Shown: in pieces, positions 18,001 to 25,388 of the stretch
Layout of the letters: each line of letters begins with the position of its first letter
Position numbering within the stretch: position 1 is the stretch's first letter
NCBI GenBank assembly: GCA_027489965.1
Contig: JAIXZA010000054.1
Span: 1-53,553 of the forward strand
Source: Verrucomicrobiaceae bacterium
GTDB taxonomy: Bacteria; Verrucomicrobiota; Verrucomicrobiia; Verrucomicrobiales; Verrucomicrobiaceae
Direction: 5' to 3'
DNA length: 53,553 nt
The notes under the pieces: model-generated
The model's database searches: none
Seen by the model: the letters and a program-made list of their open reading frames with translations, nothing else
Told to the model about the DNA's origin: nothing
Position numbers and translations under genes: made by a program

Positions 18001-18066
18001 CAGAGGTCAGAGGTCAGAGGTCTGGATTGAAATGCCTTTCTGTGCTGTTTTCTACCTCTTGCGATG
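18001..18066. repeat. dispersed CAGAGGTC...CCTCTTGCG intergenic repeat, copy 1
   Basis: Starts with CAGAGGTC-type units and runs through AATGCCTTTC to TCTACCTCTTGCG. Related copies are at 21194-21255 and, more degenerate, 21992-22035. The first two copies lie on either side of the IS66 element but outside its target duplication. Confidence 0.6.
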
Positions 18067-18205
18067 CGCTTTATGGGAGTGGAGCGTTTTTCGGATATTC
18101 AACGTCAGTGAGCGAAAGGCTGACGCCGTCCACTACGCCCAGGAGGCCTGAATGTCGGAAACACCGCAAGTGACTGTCCATCAAGCACTTGCCAAGCATC
18201 AAGGG

Positions 18206-18468
18206 GGACCCCTTGGGGTGGTCAATCAGAGCCTCTGGGCACCCTTTCACCACCCCTAGGGCATCGACGAGGGACCCTCAAGGCACCCTAGCCGCAGCCC
18301 CCAGAGCTACCGATGACCACCCCTGGGGCATCGACGAGGCACCCTCCAGGCTCCGGCTCACCACCTCCTTGGCACCCTTTCACCACCCCAAAGGCATCGG
18401 CGAGATACCCCCAAGGCTCCGACGAGCCACCTCAGGGGCTCCAACCCACCACCCCCAGGGCATCGATC
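18206..18468. repeat. tandem repeat, about 66-bp unit, four units
   Basis: The anchor ACCACCCC recurs at 18249, 18316, 18382 and 18448, each followed by (C)AGGGCATCG-type sequence and then an ACCCTC/AAGGC(A/T)CC segment; spacing is 67, 66 and 66. Units differ by many substitutions. The period is 22 codons, so one frame stays open (18189-18506) but the predicted peptide is low-complexity and unlike a real protein. It is treated as a minisatellite. The rest of the stretch 17973-18627 holds copies of a short GAAACTTGAAA-like motif and no gene. Confidence 0.75.
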
Positions 18469-18627
18469 CTAAAATCCTATTTCAAGTTTCAGGTTTCATG
18501 ACATAAAAACCGACGACTTGCGACTGTATCACCCCACACTTTTTGAGTGAGCCAACATAGCTCTGTAAAGTCCTGATTGAGAGAACTTGGAACGCGTAAC
18601 TAGAAACTTGAAACTCGGATTTAGGTC

Positions 18628-18635
18628 GATTCCTT
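18628..18635. repeat. target-site duplication, left of IS66 element
   Basis: GATTCCTT, identical to 21109-21116. An 8-bp duplication is the IS66-family standard. Confidence 0.9.
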
Positions 18636-18688
18636 GTTAGCGTCTCGCCGAGTGCCGTTGGTCTAAGCTTGCTTTTTTGTTTTGACCA

Positions 18689-20059
18689 TTACGCCGCTTT
18701 TTGCTGTTGAGCGGTTTTCTGGGCTTTGGCCCAGGCTGCGGGCGTCACGTCCTTGATCTGCTGATTGGTCAGTGTTGGAAGCTTGGTGAGCACTTCATGC
18801 AGATAGGTCTGTGGGTCGATGCCGCGACTGCGGCAGGCTTCGATGATCGTAAAGAGGATGGCGCTGCGTTGTCCCGCTTCGGCTTCGCCAATAAATAGCC
18901 AGTTCTTTTTGCCGATGGCTGTGGGCCGGATGGCGTTCTCAACAGGATTGTTATCGATCTCCACTCGGCCATCTTTAAGATAGACCAGCAGCATGGGCCA
19001 CATGGTCAGCGCGTAGTCGATGGCTTTGCCCATGGCGCTTTGTGGCAGGTGACGACGGCTGAGTTTGAGGCGCGTGATGGCTTTGTGGATGCGGTCTGTG
19101 ATCATGCGACTCTGGCTGGCCCTCACGGTCTGGCGCTGGCGTGGTCCGGCTTTGGACTGGCGCAGTTGTTTTTCGATGCGGTAGAGATGCTGGATCTGCA
19201 ATAGCATCCACCCTGCGTGTTGCGGTGCGCCTTCGGCGGCCTCAACGAACTTGCGCCGCGCATGAGCCCAGCACGCGGCCAGGGTGATGCGGTCCTCGCT
19301 GCGATTGGCAAAAGAGGGATAGGCGGCGTAGCCGTCGCACTGCACTGTTCCGGTAAAATCAGCGGGGATGATGTGATCGAGACATCGTGCGGCTCGACTG
19401 GTGGCCCAGGTGAAGCTCACATCGGCTCCGGGGCGTTTGCAGACCCAGAGATAACCTTGTTTTGTTTGGCCGTTGCCTGGACTCAAATACTCCACCGGAG
19501 TCTCATCGATCTGCACATACCCTCCGGCCATGACGCCGGTGTGGATGTGTTCATAAATCGGGCGCAACCAGTCGGCTGCCAGTCCGAGCCAGCGTGCCAT
19601 GCTTTGGCGTGGGATGGCGATGTCGTGCCGCGTGGCATAAATCTGCTCCTGCCTGTAGAGGGGTAGATGATCGCAGTATTTGGCGACGATGATCTGAGCG
19701 AGCAGTACTGGTGCGGCGATGCTGCGCTCTTGCAGTGTATTGAGTGGCGCAATGATAGGCGCTTTGTAGGGCTCATCACGCTTCACATACTTCCGACGGA
19801 TGATGCGGCGGCGGAAGAACCGCGCGGGTTTATAGTCGAGCTGTTCGGTGATCTCTTCGCCGATGGAGCGCCAGGCTTCAGGATCAGCAACGACCTCATC
19901 CGGCTCGATGACTTCATCCACAGCGGGTAGATGCTCTGGCACTCGTGCTTCACGCGCCCTGCGTGGTTTGATCTTTGCAGTGTCCTTGCCGCGCTTTTCG
20001 ATTTCAGCCTCCAAGAGGCCTGGGCTTGCGCTGGAGGCTGGGTCTTTTTTTTGCGCCAT
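18689..20059 (-). CDS. tnpC: IS66 transposase TnpC, catalytic part
   Basis: The 456 residues from the ATG at 20059 include the IS66 zinc/linker region, the DDE domain (YVQIDETPVEYL with the first D, TVQCDGYAAYPSF with the second, and the glutamate of VEIDNNPVENAIRPTAIGKK) and the C-terminal DxxTYLHEVLTKLP tail. The N-terminal coiled-coil lies in another frame (next entry). The junction is an A8 tract at about 20047-20054. Removing one A would fuse the two. The ATG at 20059 is directly preceded by AAGGAGG, so separate translation of this part is conceivable though the spacing is tight. Confidence 0.88.
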   Translation of the reverse strand: MAQKKDPASSASPGLLEAEIEKRGKDTAKIKPRRAREARVPEHLPAVDEVIEPDEVVADPEAWRSIGEEITEQLDYKPARFFRRRIIRRKYVKRDEPYKAPIIAPLNTLQERSIAAPVLLAQIIVAKYCDHLPLYRQEQIYATRHDIAIPRQSMARWLGLAADWLRPIYEHIHTGVMAGGYVQIDETPVEYLSPGNGQTKQGYLWVCKRPGADVSFTWATSRAARCLDHIIPADFTGTVQCDGYAAYPSFANRSEDRITLAACWAHARRKFVEAAEGAPQHAGWMLLQIQHLYRIEKQLRQSKAGPRQRQTVRASQSRMITDRIHKAITRLKLSRRHLPQSAMGKAIDYALTMWPMLLVYLKDGRVEIDNNPVENAIRPTAIGKKNWLFIGEAEAGQRSAILFTIIEACRSRGIDPQTYLHEVLTKLPTLTNQQIKDVTPAAWAKAQKTAQQQKAA

Positions 20060-20243
20060 CTCCTCCTTGTAATAATAGCATGAGCTGGCCGTCATCGAGC
20101 TGTTCACTGCTCTTGCCAAAGACACGCCGGATGAGCAGGTCCACCTTTTCGCGCAGCAGTTTGATCTCGATCTGCTGGGCTTTGTTCTCCGCACGCAGAG
20201 CCGCGTTCTCTTCAGTGAGTCGGGCTTCCAGAGGTGTCATCAT
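20004..20243 (-). CDS. tnpC: IS66 TnpC N-terminal fragment (coiled coil, different frame)
   Basis: From the ATG at 20243 the frame encodes MMTPLEARLTEENAALRAEN followed by IEIKLLREKVDLLIRRVFGK and SSEQLDDGQLMLLLQGG. This is the leucine-zipper-like N-terminus of IS66 transposases. After GDGAKK the frame runs on into non-homologous sequence and stops at 20004, while the catalytic domain continues in the +1 frame. The gene is therefore split by an extra (or slippage-prone) A in the A8 run. Confidence 0.75.
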   Translation of the reverse strand: MMTPLEARLTEENAALRAENKAQQIEIKLLREKVDLLIRRVFGKSSEQLDDGQLMLLLQGGDGAKKRPSLQRKPRPLGG

Positions 20244-20311
20244 GCTGACACAATGAAGAGCAAGAGGTGTACCAACTTGGGTGTTATCTTGATCTAAAGC
20301 AGAGACTTTTT

Positions 20312-20665
20312 TCAACTCCGCTCATACCACGGCCGCATCTTCGCACGATGCATGTCGATGCCATCGGTGAGCATGGCAAAGGCCTCCGGTGCCAGCCGCA
20401 TCTGTATCTGCTTTTCCTCTGCCGCACGCGGCCAGAAGAACGTGCCTACTTCTAAGCGCTTCGTCATCAACCAAAGACCCGAGCCATCAAAGTAGAGCAC
20501 CTTGAGTCGCGTATGCCGCTTATTGGTAAACACAAAGAGCGCACCGCTCTTCACCTCGGCCTTGAGCTTCTCGCTTACCGCCGCGCACAGGCCCTCGAAG
20601 CCCGCCCGCATGTCGATAGGATCAAGTGCCAGGAAGATTTGCAAACTGCCAGTAAAGCTAAGCAT
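20312..20665 (-). CDS. tnpB: IS66 family accessory protein TnpB (Orf2)
   Basis: From the ATG at 20665 the 117-residue protein has the IS66 Orf2 signature: FLALDPIDMRAGFEGLCAAV, then GALFVFTNKRHTRLKVLYFDG, GLWLMTKRLEVGTFFWP and a C-terminal MLTDGIDMHRAKMRPWYE. Orf2 is needed for transposition of some IS66 members, with unclear biochemical role. The longer frame upstream to 20725 overlaps tnpA and lacks family similarity. It lies between tnpA and tnpC as in other IS66 elements. Confidence 0.93.
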   Translation of the reverse strand: MLSFTGSLQIFLALDPIDMRAGFEGLCAAVSEKLKAEVKSGALFVFTNKRHTRLKVLYFDGSGLWLMTKRLEVGTFFWPRAAEEKQIQMRLAPEAFAMLTDGIDMHRAKMRPWYERS

Positions 20666-20675
20666 CGCGAGGTAA

Positions 20676-21035
20676 TCAGGCAAGGGATTGGATAAGCCGA
20701 GCAGCCAGCACCACTTGGCTCTCATCGGTCACCTCCACCGAAGCACCACCAGGCAAGCGCACGAGCAAAGCGGAAGAAGTAGCCGCAGGAGCAGCTACCT
20801 GCACGAAGCGCGTTGGCGGCTGGCTCCCAGTCTTTGTCGAGCCACGCTTTTGGGTCAGCCCGCAATCATACAACCAATTCCAAAACGTATTGGGGGCGAT
20901 GCCCACCATCTTAGCAAACGCCGTGGCAGAAAGCCCGCTGCGCTGATACTCCGCGATGGCTGCAGCCCTTGCCTCAACCGTGCTTTGCACCCGGCCCCGC
21001 GCGTCCCTTTTCAAAATAGTAAGTTGGTCGTCCAT
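20676..21035 (-). CDS. tnpA: IS66 family accessory protein TnpA (Orf1)
   Basis: From the ATG at 21035 the 119-residue protein contains a helix-turn-helix typical of IS66 Orf1/IS3-like OrfA (AAIAEYQRSGLSATAFAKMV followed by GIAPNTFWNWLY). The C-terminal part has VRLPGGASVEVTDESQV, a conserved Orf1 strand motif. It is the first gene of the element after the right terminal repeat and ends 10 bp before tnpB. Confidence 0.9.
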   Translation of the reverse strand: MDDQLTILKRDARGRVQSTVEARAAAIAEYQRSGLSATAFAKMVGIAPNTFWNWLYDCGLTQKRGSTKTGSQPPTRFVQVAAPAATSSALLVRLPGGASVEVTDESQVVLAARLIQSLA

Positions 21036-21108
21036 AACGTGGGACACCCCTGCTTCCCCACGCACCCCGTTCCAAGCTCGATCCCACGGTCGTTACGGTG
21101 ACGTTTAC

Positions 21109-21116
21109 GATTCCTT
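21109..21116. repeat. target-site duplication, right of IS66 element
   Basis: GATTCCTT, identical to 18628-18635. Confidence 0.9.
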
Positions 21117-21193
21117 GCCCTCCGGCAGAGGCAAGCAGACGCTGGGGGCTGTGGCTTAGAGGCGCGATTTCACACCGCCAGAGCTTGGAAAAT

Positions 21194-21255
21194 CGCAGAG
21201 GCCAGAGGTCTGAATCGGAATGCCTTTCTCTGCGGACGCTTCTGCCTCTTGCGGT
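21194..21255. repeat. dispersed CAGAGGTC...CCTCTTGCG intergenic repeat, copy 2
   Basis: Runs from GCAGAGGCCAGAGGTCTGAA through GGAATGCCTTTCTCTGCGG to CTGCCTCTTGCGG. It matches copy 1 at 18001-18066 with several substitutions. Confidence 0.6.
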
Positions 21256-21267
21256 GTTAGCGCTAGA

Positions 21268-21687
21268 TCACGAAGCCATGGCGAAGCGACCTAGAAAAGC
21301 CGAAGGGGCGATGGCTGGCACCGAAGACTGGGCAAAGTCCGTTTCATTGCGGGTGATGATGAAAGCGGCCTTGGCTTTTTCTGCGGTGACGGTTACGGCA
21401 GCGTCTTCAAAGTCGTCGAAAGGTAGCTTACGCACGGTCTGCCAGTCGGTGTGATCGAGTGACACGATCTCAAAATGCTGCAACACTCTGTCGATGGCTG
21501 ATTCCGCCTCTGCCTGCGTGCCATGACGGCGAGCTAGATAAAAGAGCGTCGTCAATGCGTGGGATGGGCAGATGCCCTTCAGCGTGCCTTGCATGACCAG
21601 ATTCATGACACCTGCCGAAGCGGCGTAATGCGGCTCACGTTTCTGGAAGACGTCTAGCATCACATTGATGTCTAGCACAATGATCAT
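21268..21687 (-). CDS. PIN-domain toxin (VapC-like)
   Basis: The 139-residue protein starts MIIVLDINVMLDVF, the first PIN strand with Asp6. It continues with ALTTLFYLARRHG, the acidic stretch FDDFEDAAVTVTAEKAKAAF and IITRNETDF, which supplies the last conserved acidic residue. PIN domains are Mg-dependent RNases; as a toxin it would cut tRNA, rRNA or mRNA. Its start overlaps the stop of the upstream antitoxin gene by 4 bp (ATGA), the usual coupling of a toxin-antitoxin pair. Confidence 0.88.
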   Translation of the reverse strand: MIIVLDINVMLDVFQKREPHYAASAGVMNLVMQGTLKGICPSHALTTLFYLARRHGTQAEAESAIDRVLQHFEIVSLDHTDWQTVRKLPFDDFEDAAVTVTAEKAKAAFIITRNETDFAQSSVPAIAPSAFLGRFAMAS

Positions 21688-21914
21688 GCGTGCTTGTGAT
21701 CCAAGTGATCCAGATGCGCTGATTCTCCTTCAATGTCTGTCGCAAGGATGCCAGTCGCACGTTTCAAATCAGGATGGAGTGGCGACTGCAGATGCTGCCG
21801 AAGATTGCGCACCTCAAGCGCAAAGAACTCGGCGACCGTCGTTCCTTGTTGCTTGGTCCAGTCGTTCATGAACTGAAAATCTTCGTCAGGGAGCGGGACT
21901 GTGATGGTGGACAT
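21684..21914 (-). CDS. antitoxin partner of the PIN toxin
   Basis: A 76-residue protein beginning MSTITVPLPDEDFQFMNDW, an N-terminal strand followed by helices, as in ribbon-helix-helix antitoxins (TVPLPDEDFQFM, then GTTVAEFFALEVRNL). It lies directly upstream of the PIN toxin and overlaps it by 4 bp. It would neutralise the toxin with its C-terminal tail and probably autoregulate the promoter upstream of 21914. Confidence 0.8.
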   Translation of the reverse strand: MSTITVPLPDEDFQFMNDWTKQQGTTVAEFFALEVRNLRQHLQSPLHPDLKRATGILATDIEGESAHLDHLDHKHA

Positions 21915-21991
21915 GATCCAAGATTAGTCTGTCTTTAGATGCTGGCAAGCACGTGAAGGTTTTCACACGCAAATAGGCGTTACAGGATAAC

Positions 21992-22035
21992 TTCTGAAAT
22001 TCAGCACTTCTGCGGCTTTCCGACCTCTTGCGGTT
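21992..22035. repeat. degenerate third copy of the CCTCTTGCG-type repeat
   Basis: TTCTGAAATTCAGCACTTC and TTTCCGACCTCTTGCGG resemble the 3' half of the copies at 18001 and 21194. Lies upstream of the PIN antitoxin promoter region. Confidence 0.4.
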
Positions 22036-22157
22036 CTCTCTCTGGGGCTTGGCTAGACTGCGGCCGTCGCCAGTGAAACCGTGGGAATGATTGTCAGTGC
22101 CTCGCTGCCACCAGGCACGCGATGATGCAGAATGCGTGTGTCGAAGGTTTAGGATGG

Positions 22158-22433
22158 CTAGACACCCAGTTCCTCACGCATTTGATCGATCTGAGCATGG
22201 GTGATCACGGTGTGGTCATCCGAGCTGCGCTTGAGCACCAAAAAACCCTGCTGTGTCGTCGTGTAAAGACCGGTGTTTCGGCTCGAAGCATCCGCAGGTG
22301 TGGTGGCAGGCGGTTGTGCCAGTTCACGGCGCAGCAGCCCGAGCGTGAACTCCGCCACGCTCTGCCCGATCTGCACAGCACGCTCAGTGGCCTGGCGATA
22401 GAGCGGCTCTGGGATTTCGAGAATCGTTTTCAT
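22158..22433 (-). CDS. orphan ribbon-helix-helix-type antitoxin
   Basis: From the ATG at 22433 the 91-residue protein begins MKTILEIPEPLYRQATERAV followed by QIGQSVAEFTLGLLRREL, the usual strand-helix-helix start of antitoxins paired with PIN toxins. The stretch after its stop (about 22070-22155) encodes on the minus strand only a short PIN-C-terminus-like tail without a start, so the toxin seems deleted. A longer frame from 22463 adds ten residues and overlaps the preceding remnant. Confidence 0.6.
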   Translation of the reverse strand: MKTILEIPEPLYRQATERAVQIGQSVAEFTLGLLRRELAQPPATTPADASSRNTGLYTTTQQGFLVLKRSSDDHTVITHAQIDQMREELGV

Positions 22434-22456
22434 GAGAAGGATCTGCTGCAACTTTT

Positions 22457-22765
22457 TTAGCATGGCAAGGATTCAATGCCGAGAGTCATGGGATTCCTCA
22501 TCCAGTTCCACTCAGTGATCATTGCGCTCCTCCCTAGAGGGCATATCGCCGAGACGGAAGTGGGAGGAGTGCTGTAACAGCGCCGTGGCCTCGGCATCCC
22601 AGAATGTATTTTTTGCTCGGAACTGGCAGACGAACTCAGCGCGGAGGGCAGGATGCGGGCGATGATGCGCTCGTCCTGCGTAACTTGCACCTCTTCATCT
22701 GAGGCGAGCCAACGAAGGATCTGCGCCCACTGCTGTGGCACTTGCTCAGTGGTGGTGGTCTTCAT
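22457..22765 (-). pseudogene. decayed Phd/YefM-type antitoxin with toxin start remnant
   Basis: The first 42 residues (MKTTTTEQVPQQWAQILRWL, ASDEEVQVTQDERIIARILP) match the N-terminal half of Phd/YefM-like antitoxins. After about 22635 the protein becomes unlike any antitoxin, while another frame reads WDAEATALLQHSSHFRLGDM and ends at a TGA (22512-22514) overlapping an ATG at 22522. That ATG would be the toxin start but only 21 codons follow. This indicates a frameshift in the antitoxin and truncation of its toxin. Confidence 0.6.
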
Positions 22766-22978
22766 GGAGGAAGTTAACCGTTAATGAGGCGTTGATTGCA
22801 ACTGGTTCTTCCGTCACCGGGCAGGGGTGGTAAAGCGGTGTTGCTACATAAAATCAGGCCATAATAAAAATCGGCGGGTTTTCTAAATCCGTGGGAAATC
22901 ACAAAACCTTCTGACCTTAAGTCTATCTGGAAGGAAAGGCCGGGGCTGGTGCGTTTTCTACGCCTCCCTTAAACCAAC

Positions 22979-24532
22979 ATGCGCCCACTCGCACTTACTA
23001 CACTGCTCATTGCTCTTGGCCTCACGGCTCAGGCAGAATTAAAACTCCCTGCCATCATTGGCGATAACATGATCCTGCAACAGAAGCAGGTGAACCCGAT
23101 TTGGGGCTGGGATACGCCTGGCGCGGACGTCACCGTCACTTTTGCGGGTCAGACTAAAACAGCGAAAGCGGGTGCGGATGGTAAATGGACCGTCAAGCTG
23201 GATGCTGTGCCTGCCAATGCGAAACCTGCGATTCTTGGGATCAAGGGAAGCAGCGCGAAAGAACTGAAAAACGTGCTGGTCGGTGAGGTTTGGATCTGCT
23301 CCGGCCAATCCAACATGCAGTGGAGCGTGCAAAGCTCCTGGGATGCCGATTTGGAAATCGCTACGGCGAAGTTTCCGAACATTCGCCTGATCTCTGTGCC
23401 GCAGGTCGGAACCCAAGAACCGCAGCAAGATTTCAAAGGTGCCTGGGTCGAATGCTCGCCACAGACGGTCGGCGGCTTCAGTGCAGTCGGTTACTTTTAC
23501 GGACGTGTCTTGCATCAAATGCTGGACGTGCCGGTCGGTCTGATCAACAACGCCTGGGGTGGCAGTGCTGCAGAGGCCTGGGTGCGCCGCGATGTTTTGG
23601 AAAAAGATCCACGCTTCAAAAATCTGATGGCCAGCACCAAGCAGAATGAAGCCAATCTGCAATCTCCAGAGGGCAAAGCTAAATATGAAGCCGCGCTGGC
23701 TGCCTGGAAGCTCCAAGCGGATGAAGCTAAAAAGGCCGGCAAGCCTTTCACGACTCGTGCCCCACAGGCTCCTGATGGCTGGCTGCGCGGCAATGCTCGT
23801 CCGGGTAACATTTACAACGGTGTCCTGCTCCCGACGATCGGTTACGGCATCAAAGGTAGCATTTGGTATCAGGGCGAAAGCAATGCTGGGCGTGCCTATG
23901 AATATGGCTATCTTTTCCCACTCATGATCAGTCATTGGCGTCAAGAATGGAAGCAGGGCGACTTTCCTTTCTACTGGGTCCAGCTCGCCGACTTCCAAGC
24001 TGAGAAGTCTGAGCCTGGCGACAGCAACTGGGCTGAGCTGCGCGAAAGCCAGACCAAGACTCAATCAGCTATCAAAAACGGTGGCCAAGCGGTCATCATC
24101 GACCTGGGTGAAGCGAATGACATCCACCCAAAAAACAAGCGTGACGTGGCTGAGCGTTTGGCCCGTTTGGCGCTGGTGAATGATTACGGGTTCAAGCTTC
24201 CAAGCCGTAGCCCTGAGTTCAAAAGCATCGCCATCACTGGCAATAAGGCTTTGGTCACGCTCGACACGTTTGGTGGCAGCCTGCGCACCGTGGATGTGAG
24301 CGAAGTCAAAGGCTTGGCCATTTGCGGTGAAGATAAAAAGTGGGTCTGGGCCACGGCTAAGATCGTCGGTAATGATAAGCTCGAAGTCAGCGCCGCAAGC
24401 GTCGCCAAGCCAATCGCTGTGCGTTATGCCTGGGCCGACAATCCGGTGGCCAATCTCTTCAGCAAAGACGGTCTGCCTGTGACACCGTTCCGCTCAGATG
24501 ACTTCGAAATGATCACCAAGCCGAAGCTCTAG
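22979..24532 (+). CDS. exported sialate O-acetylesterase (SGNH/SASA family)
   Basis: The 517-residue protein has a signal peptide (MRPLALTTLLIALGLTAQAE), an N-terminal beta-sandwich and a split SGNH hydrolase domain. The nucleophile block is VWICSGQSNMQWSV; the oxyanion glycine/asparagine blocks are INNAWGGSAAEAW and WYQGESNAG; the catalytic Asp-His is EANDIHPKNK. These enzymes remove O-acetyl groups from sialic acids or plant polysaccharides, and are abundant in glycan-degrading Verrucomicrobiota. A strong hairpin follows the stop. Confidence 0.93.
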   Translation: MRPLALTTLLIALGLTAQAELKLPAIIGDNMILQQKQVNPIWGWDTPGADVTVTFAGQTKTAKAGADGKWTVKLDAVPANAKPAILGIKGSSAKELKNVLVGEVWICSGQSNMQWSVQSSWDADLEIATAKFPNIRLISVPQVGTQEPQQDFKGAWVECSPQTVGGFSAVGYFYGRVLHQMLDVPVGLINNAWGGSAAEAWVRRDVLEKDPRFKNLMASTKQNEANLQSPEGKAKYEAALAAWKLQADEAKKAGKPFTTRAPQAPDGWLRGNARPGNIYNGVLLPTIGYGIKGSIWYQGESNAGRAYEYGYLFPLMISHWRQEWKQGDFPFYWVQLADFQAEKSEPGDSNWAELRESQTKTQSAIKNGGQAVIIDLGEANDIHPKNKRDVAERLARLALVNDYGFKLPSRSPEFKSIAITGNKALVTLDTFGGSLRTVDVSEVKGLAICGEDKKWVWATAKIVGNDKLEVSAASVAKPIAVRYAWADNPVANLFSKDGLPVTPFRSDDFEMITKPKL

Positions 24533-24563
24533 CCTCAGATTGAAGTTTAGACAGGCTGTTTTG

Positions 24564-24594
24564 AGAAAGCTGAGTGCTGGTCACTCAGCTTTCT
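24564..24594 (+). terminator. intrinsic terminator after the acetylesterase
   Basis: AGAAAGCTGAGTG pairs perfectly with CACTCAGCTTTCT around the loop CTGGT; the tail TTCTTTC is T-rich. Confidence 0.75.
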
Positions 24595-24659
24595 TCTTTC
24601 ATCCATCCTTGCAAAATCCATGGCGCTGCTTTCTCATGCGCCTCTAATTTTCTAAATCT

Positions 24660-25385
24660 ATGGGCGCACAATGGAAACAAAAATGGCGGGAACTGGCCGC
24701 TGATCAAAAGGGTAAACTCGTCGGCAAGCTGACGCGCGAAATTCAGGTGGCTGCACGGTTAGGTGGCGCTGACCCCGATCTCAATGCCCGTCTGTATGCC
24801 GCCATCGCTGCGGCAAGGAAGCAAAGCGTCACTCGCGATTCCATCGAGCGTGCCATCGCCAAGGGAAGTGGTGTCGGCGGTGATCCAGTGAACTATCAGA
24901 CGGTGATGTTTGAGGGATTTGCTCCGCATCGGGTGCCGGTCATGGTGGAGTGTTTGACGGACAATAATAACCGCACCTCCAATGAGGTTCGGATGCTTTT
25001 CAAAGCAGGCAGCATGGGCACTCCGGGCTCGGTGGCCTGGATGTTTGAGCATTGTGGCTTGATCGAAGGACAGCACACGGATAAGACACTCGATATCGAA
25101 GTGGCTGCATTGGAGGCCGAGGCTGATAACGTGGAGCCTCTGGAGCTTGATGATGAAGATGCGGCTGGTCATATCGGCGCACGCTTTTTCTGTGGCAGCA
25201 CCAGCTTGGATCTTGTTACTAAAGCTCTGAAAGCTGCGGGCTGGGTCATCACGACCTCCGAGTTGCATTATCAACCCAAAGATTATCCTGAACTGTCCGA
25301 GGACCAGCACGGGGAGGTGGCTAGCTTCCTGCAAAGCATCGACGGAAATGCCGATGTGCATCGCGTTTATGCAGCCCTGAAGTGA
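24660..25385 (+). CDS. YebC/PmpR family protein
   Basis: The 241-residue protein begins MGAQWKQKWRELAADQKGKL; this is the YebC/TACO1 family start (usually GHSKWANIKHRK). Typical family blocks follow: LTREIQVAARLGGADPDLN, the NxxL.AAI..A....V..D.I.RAI.KG pattern, YEGFAP-like MFEGFAPHRVPVMVECLTDN and NNRTSNEVRMLFKAGS. Members help ribosomes through proline stretches or act as DNA-binding regulators. The N-terminal motif is diverged from the canonical one, so it may be the shorter YeeN-like paralogue. Confidence 0.88.
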   Translation: MGAQWKQKWRELAADQKGKLVGKLTREIQVAARLGGADPDLNARLYAAIAAARKQSVTRDSIERAIAKGSGVGGDPVNYQTVMFEGFAPHRVPVMVECLTDNNNRTSNEVRMLFKAGSMGTPGSVAWMFEHCGLIEGQHTDKTLDIEVAALEAEADNVEPLELDDEDAAGHIGARFFCGSTSLDLVTKALKAAGWVITTSELHYQPKDYPELSEDQHGEVASFLQSIDGNADVHRVYAALK

Positions 25386-25388
25386 TCT

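Larger units (their letters stand above)
18636..21108 (-). mobile_element. complete IS66-family insertion sequence
   Basis: The 2473-bp element contains tnpA, tnpB and tnpC on the minus strand in the standard order. Its left end reads GTTAGCGTCTCGC and its right end, on the opposite strand, GTAAACGTCACCG: imperfect terminal inverted repeats with the GT...A.CGTC pattern. Perfect 8-bp direct repeats GATTCCTT flank it. Joining the flanks gives ...GGTC-GATTCCTT-GCCC..., so the empty site can be reconstructed exactly. The clean duplication suggests recent insertion, but tnpC is split by an A8 tract. Confidence 0.93.

Noticed and set aside
18189..18506. 105-residue frame over the tandem repeat
   Set aside because: Low-complexity Pro/Arg/His peptide produced by the 66-bp repeat; no start signal or homology visible.
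22122..22460. Plus-strand frame opposite the orphan antitoxin
   Set aside because: It is the antisense shadow of an antitoxin with recognisable N-terminus on the minus strand.
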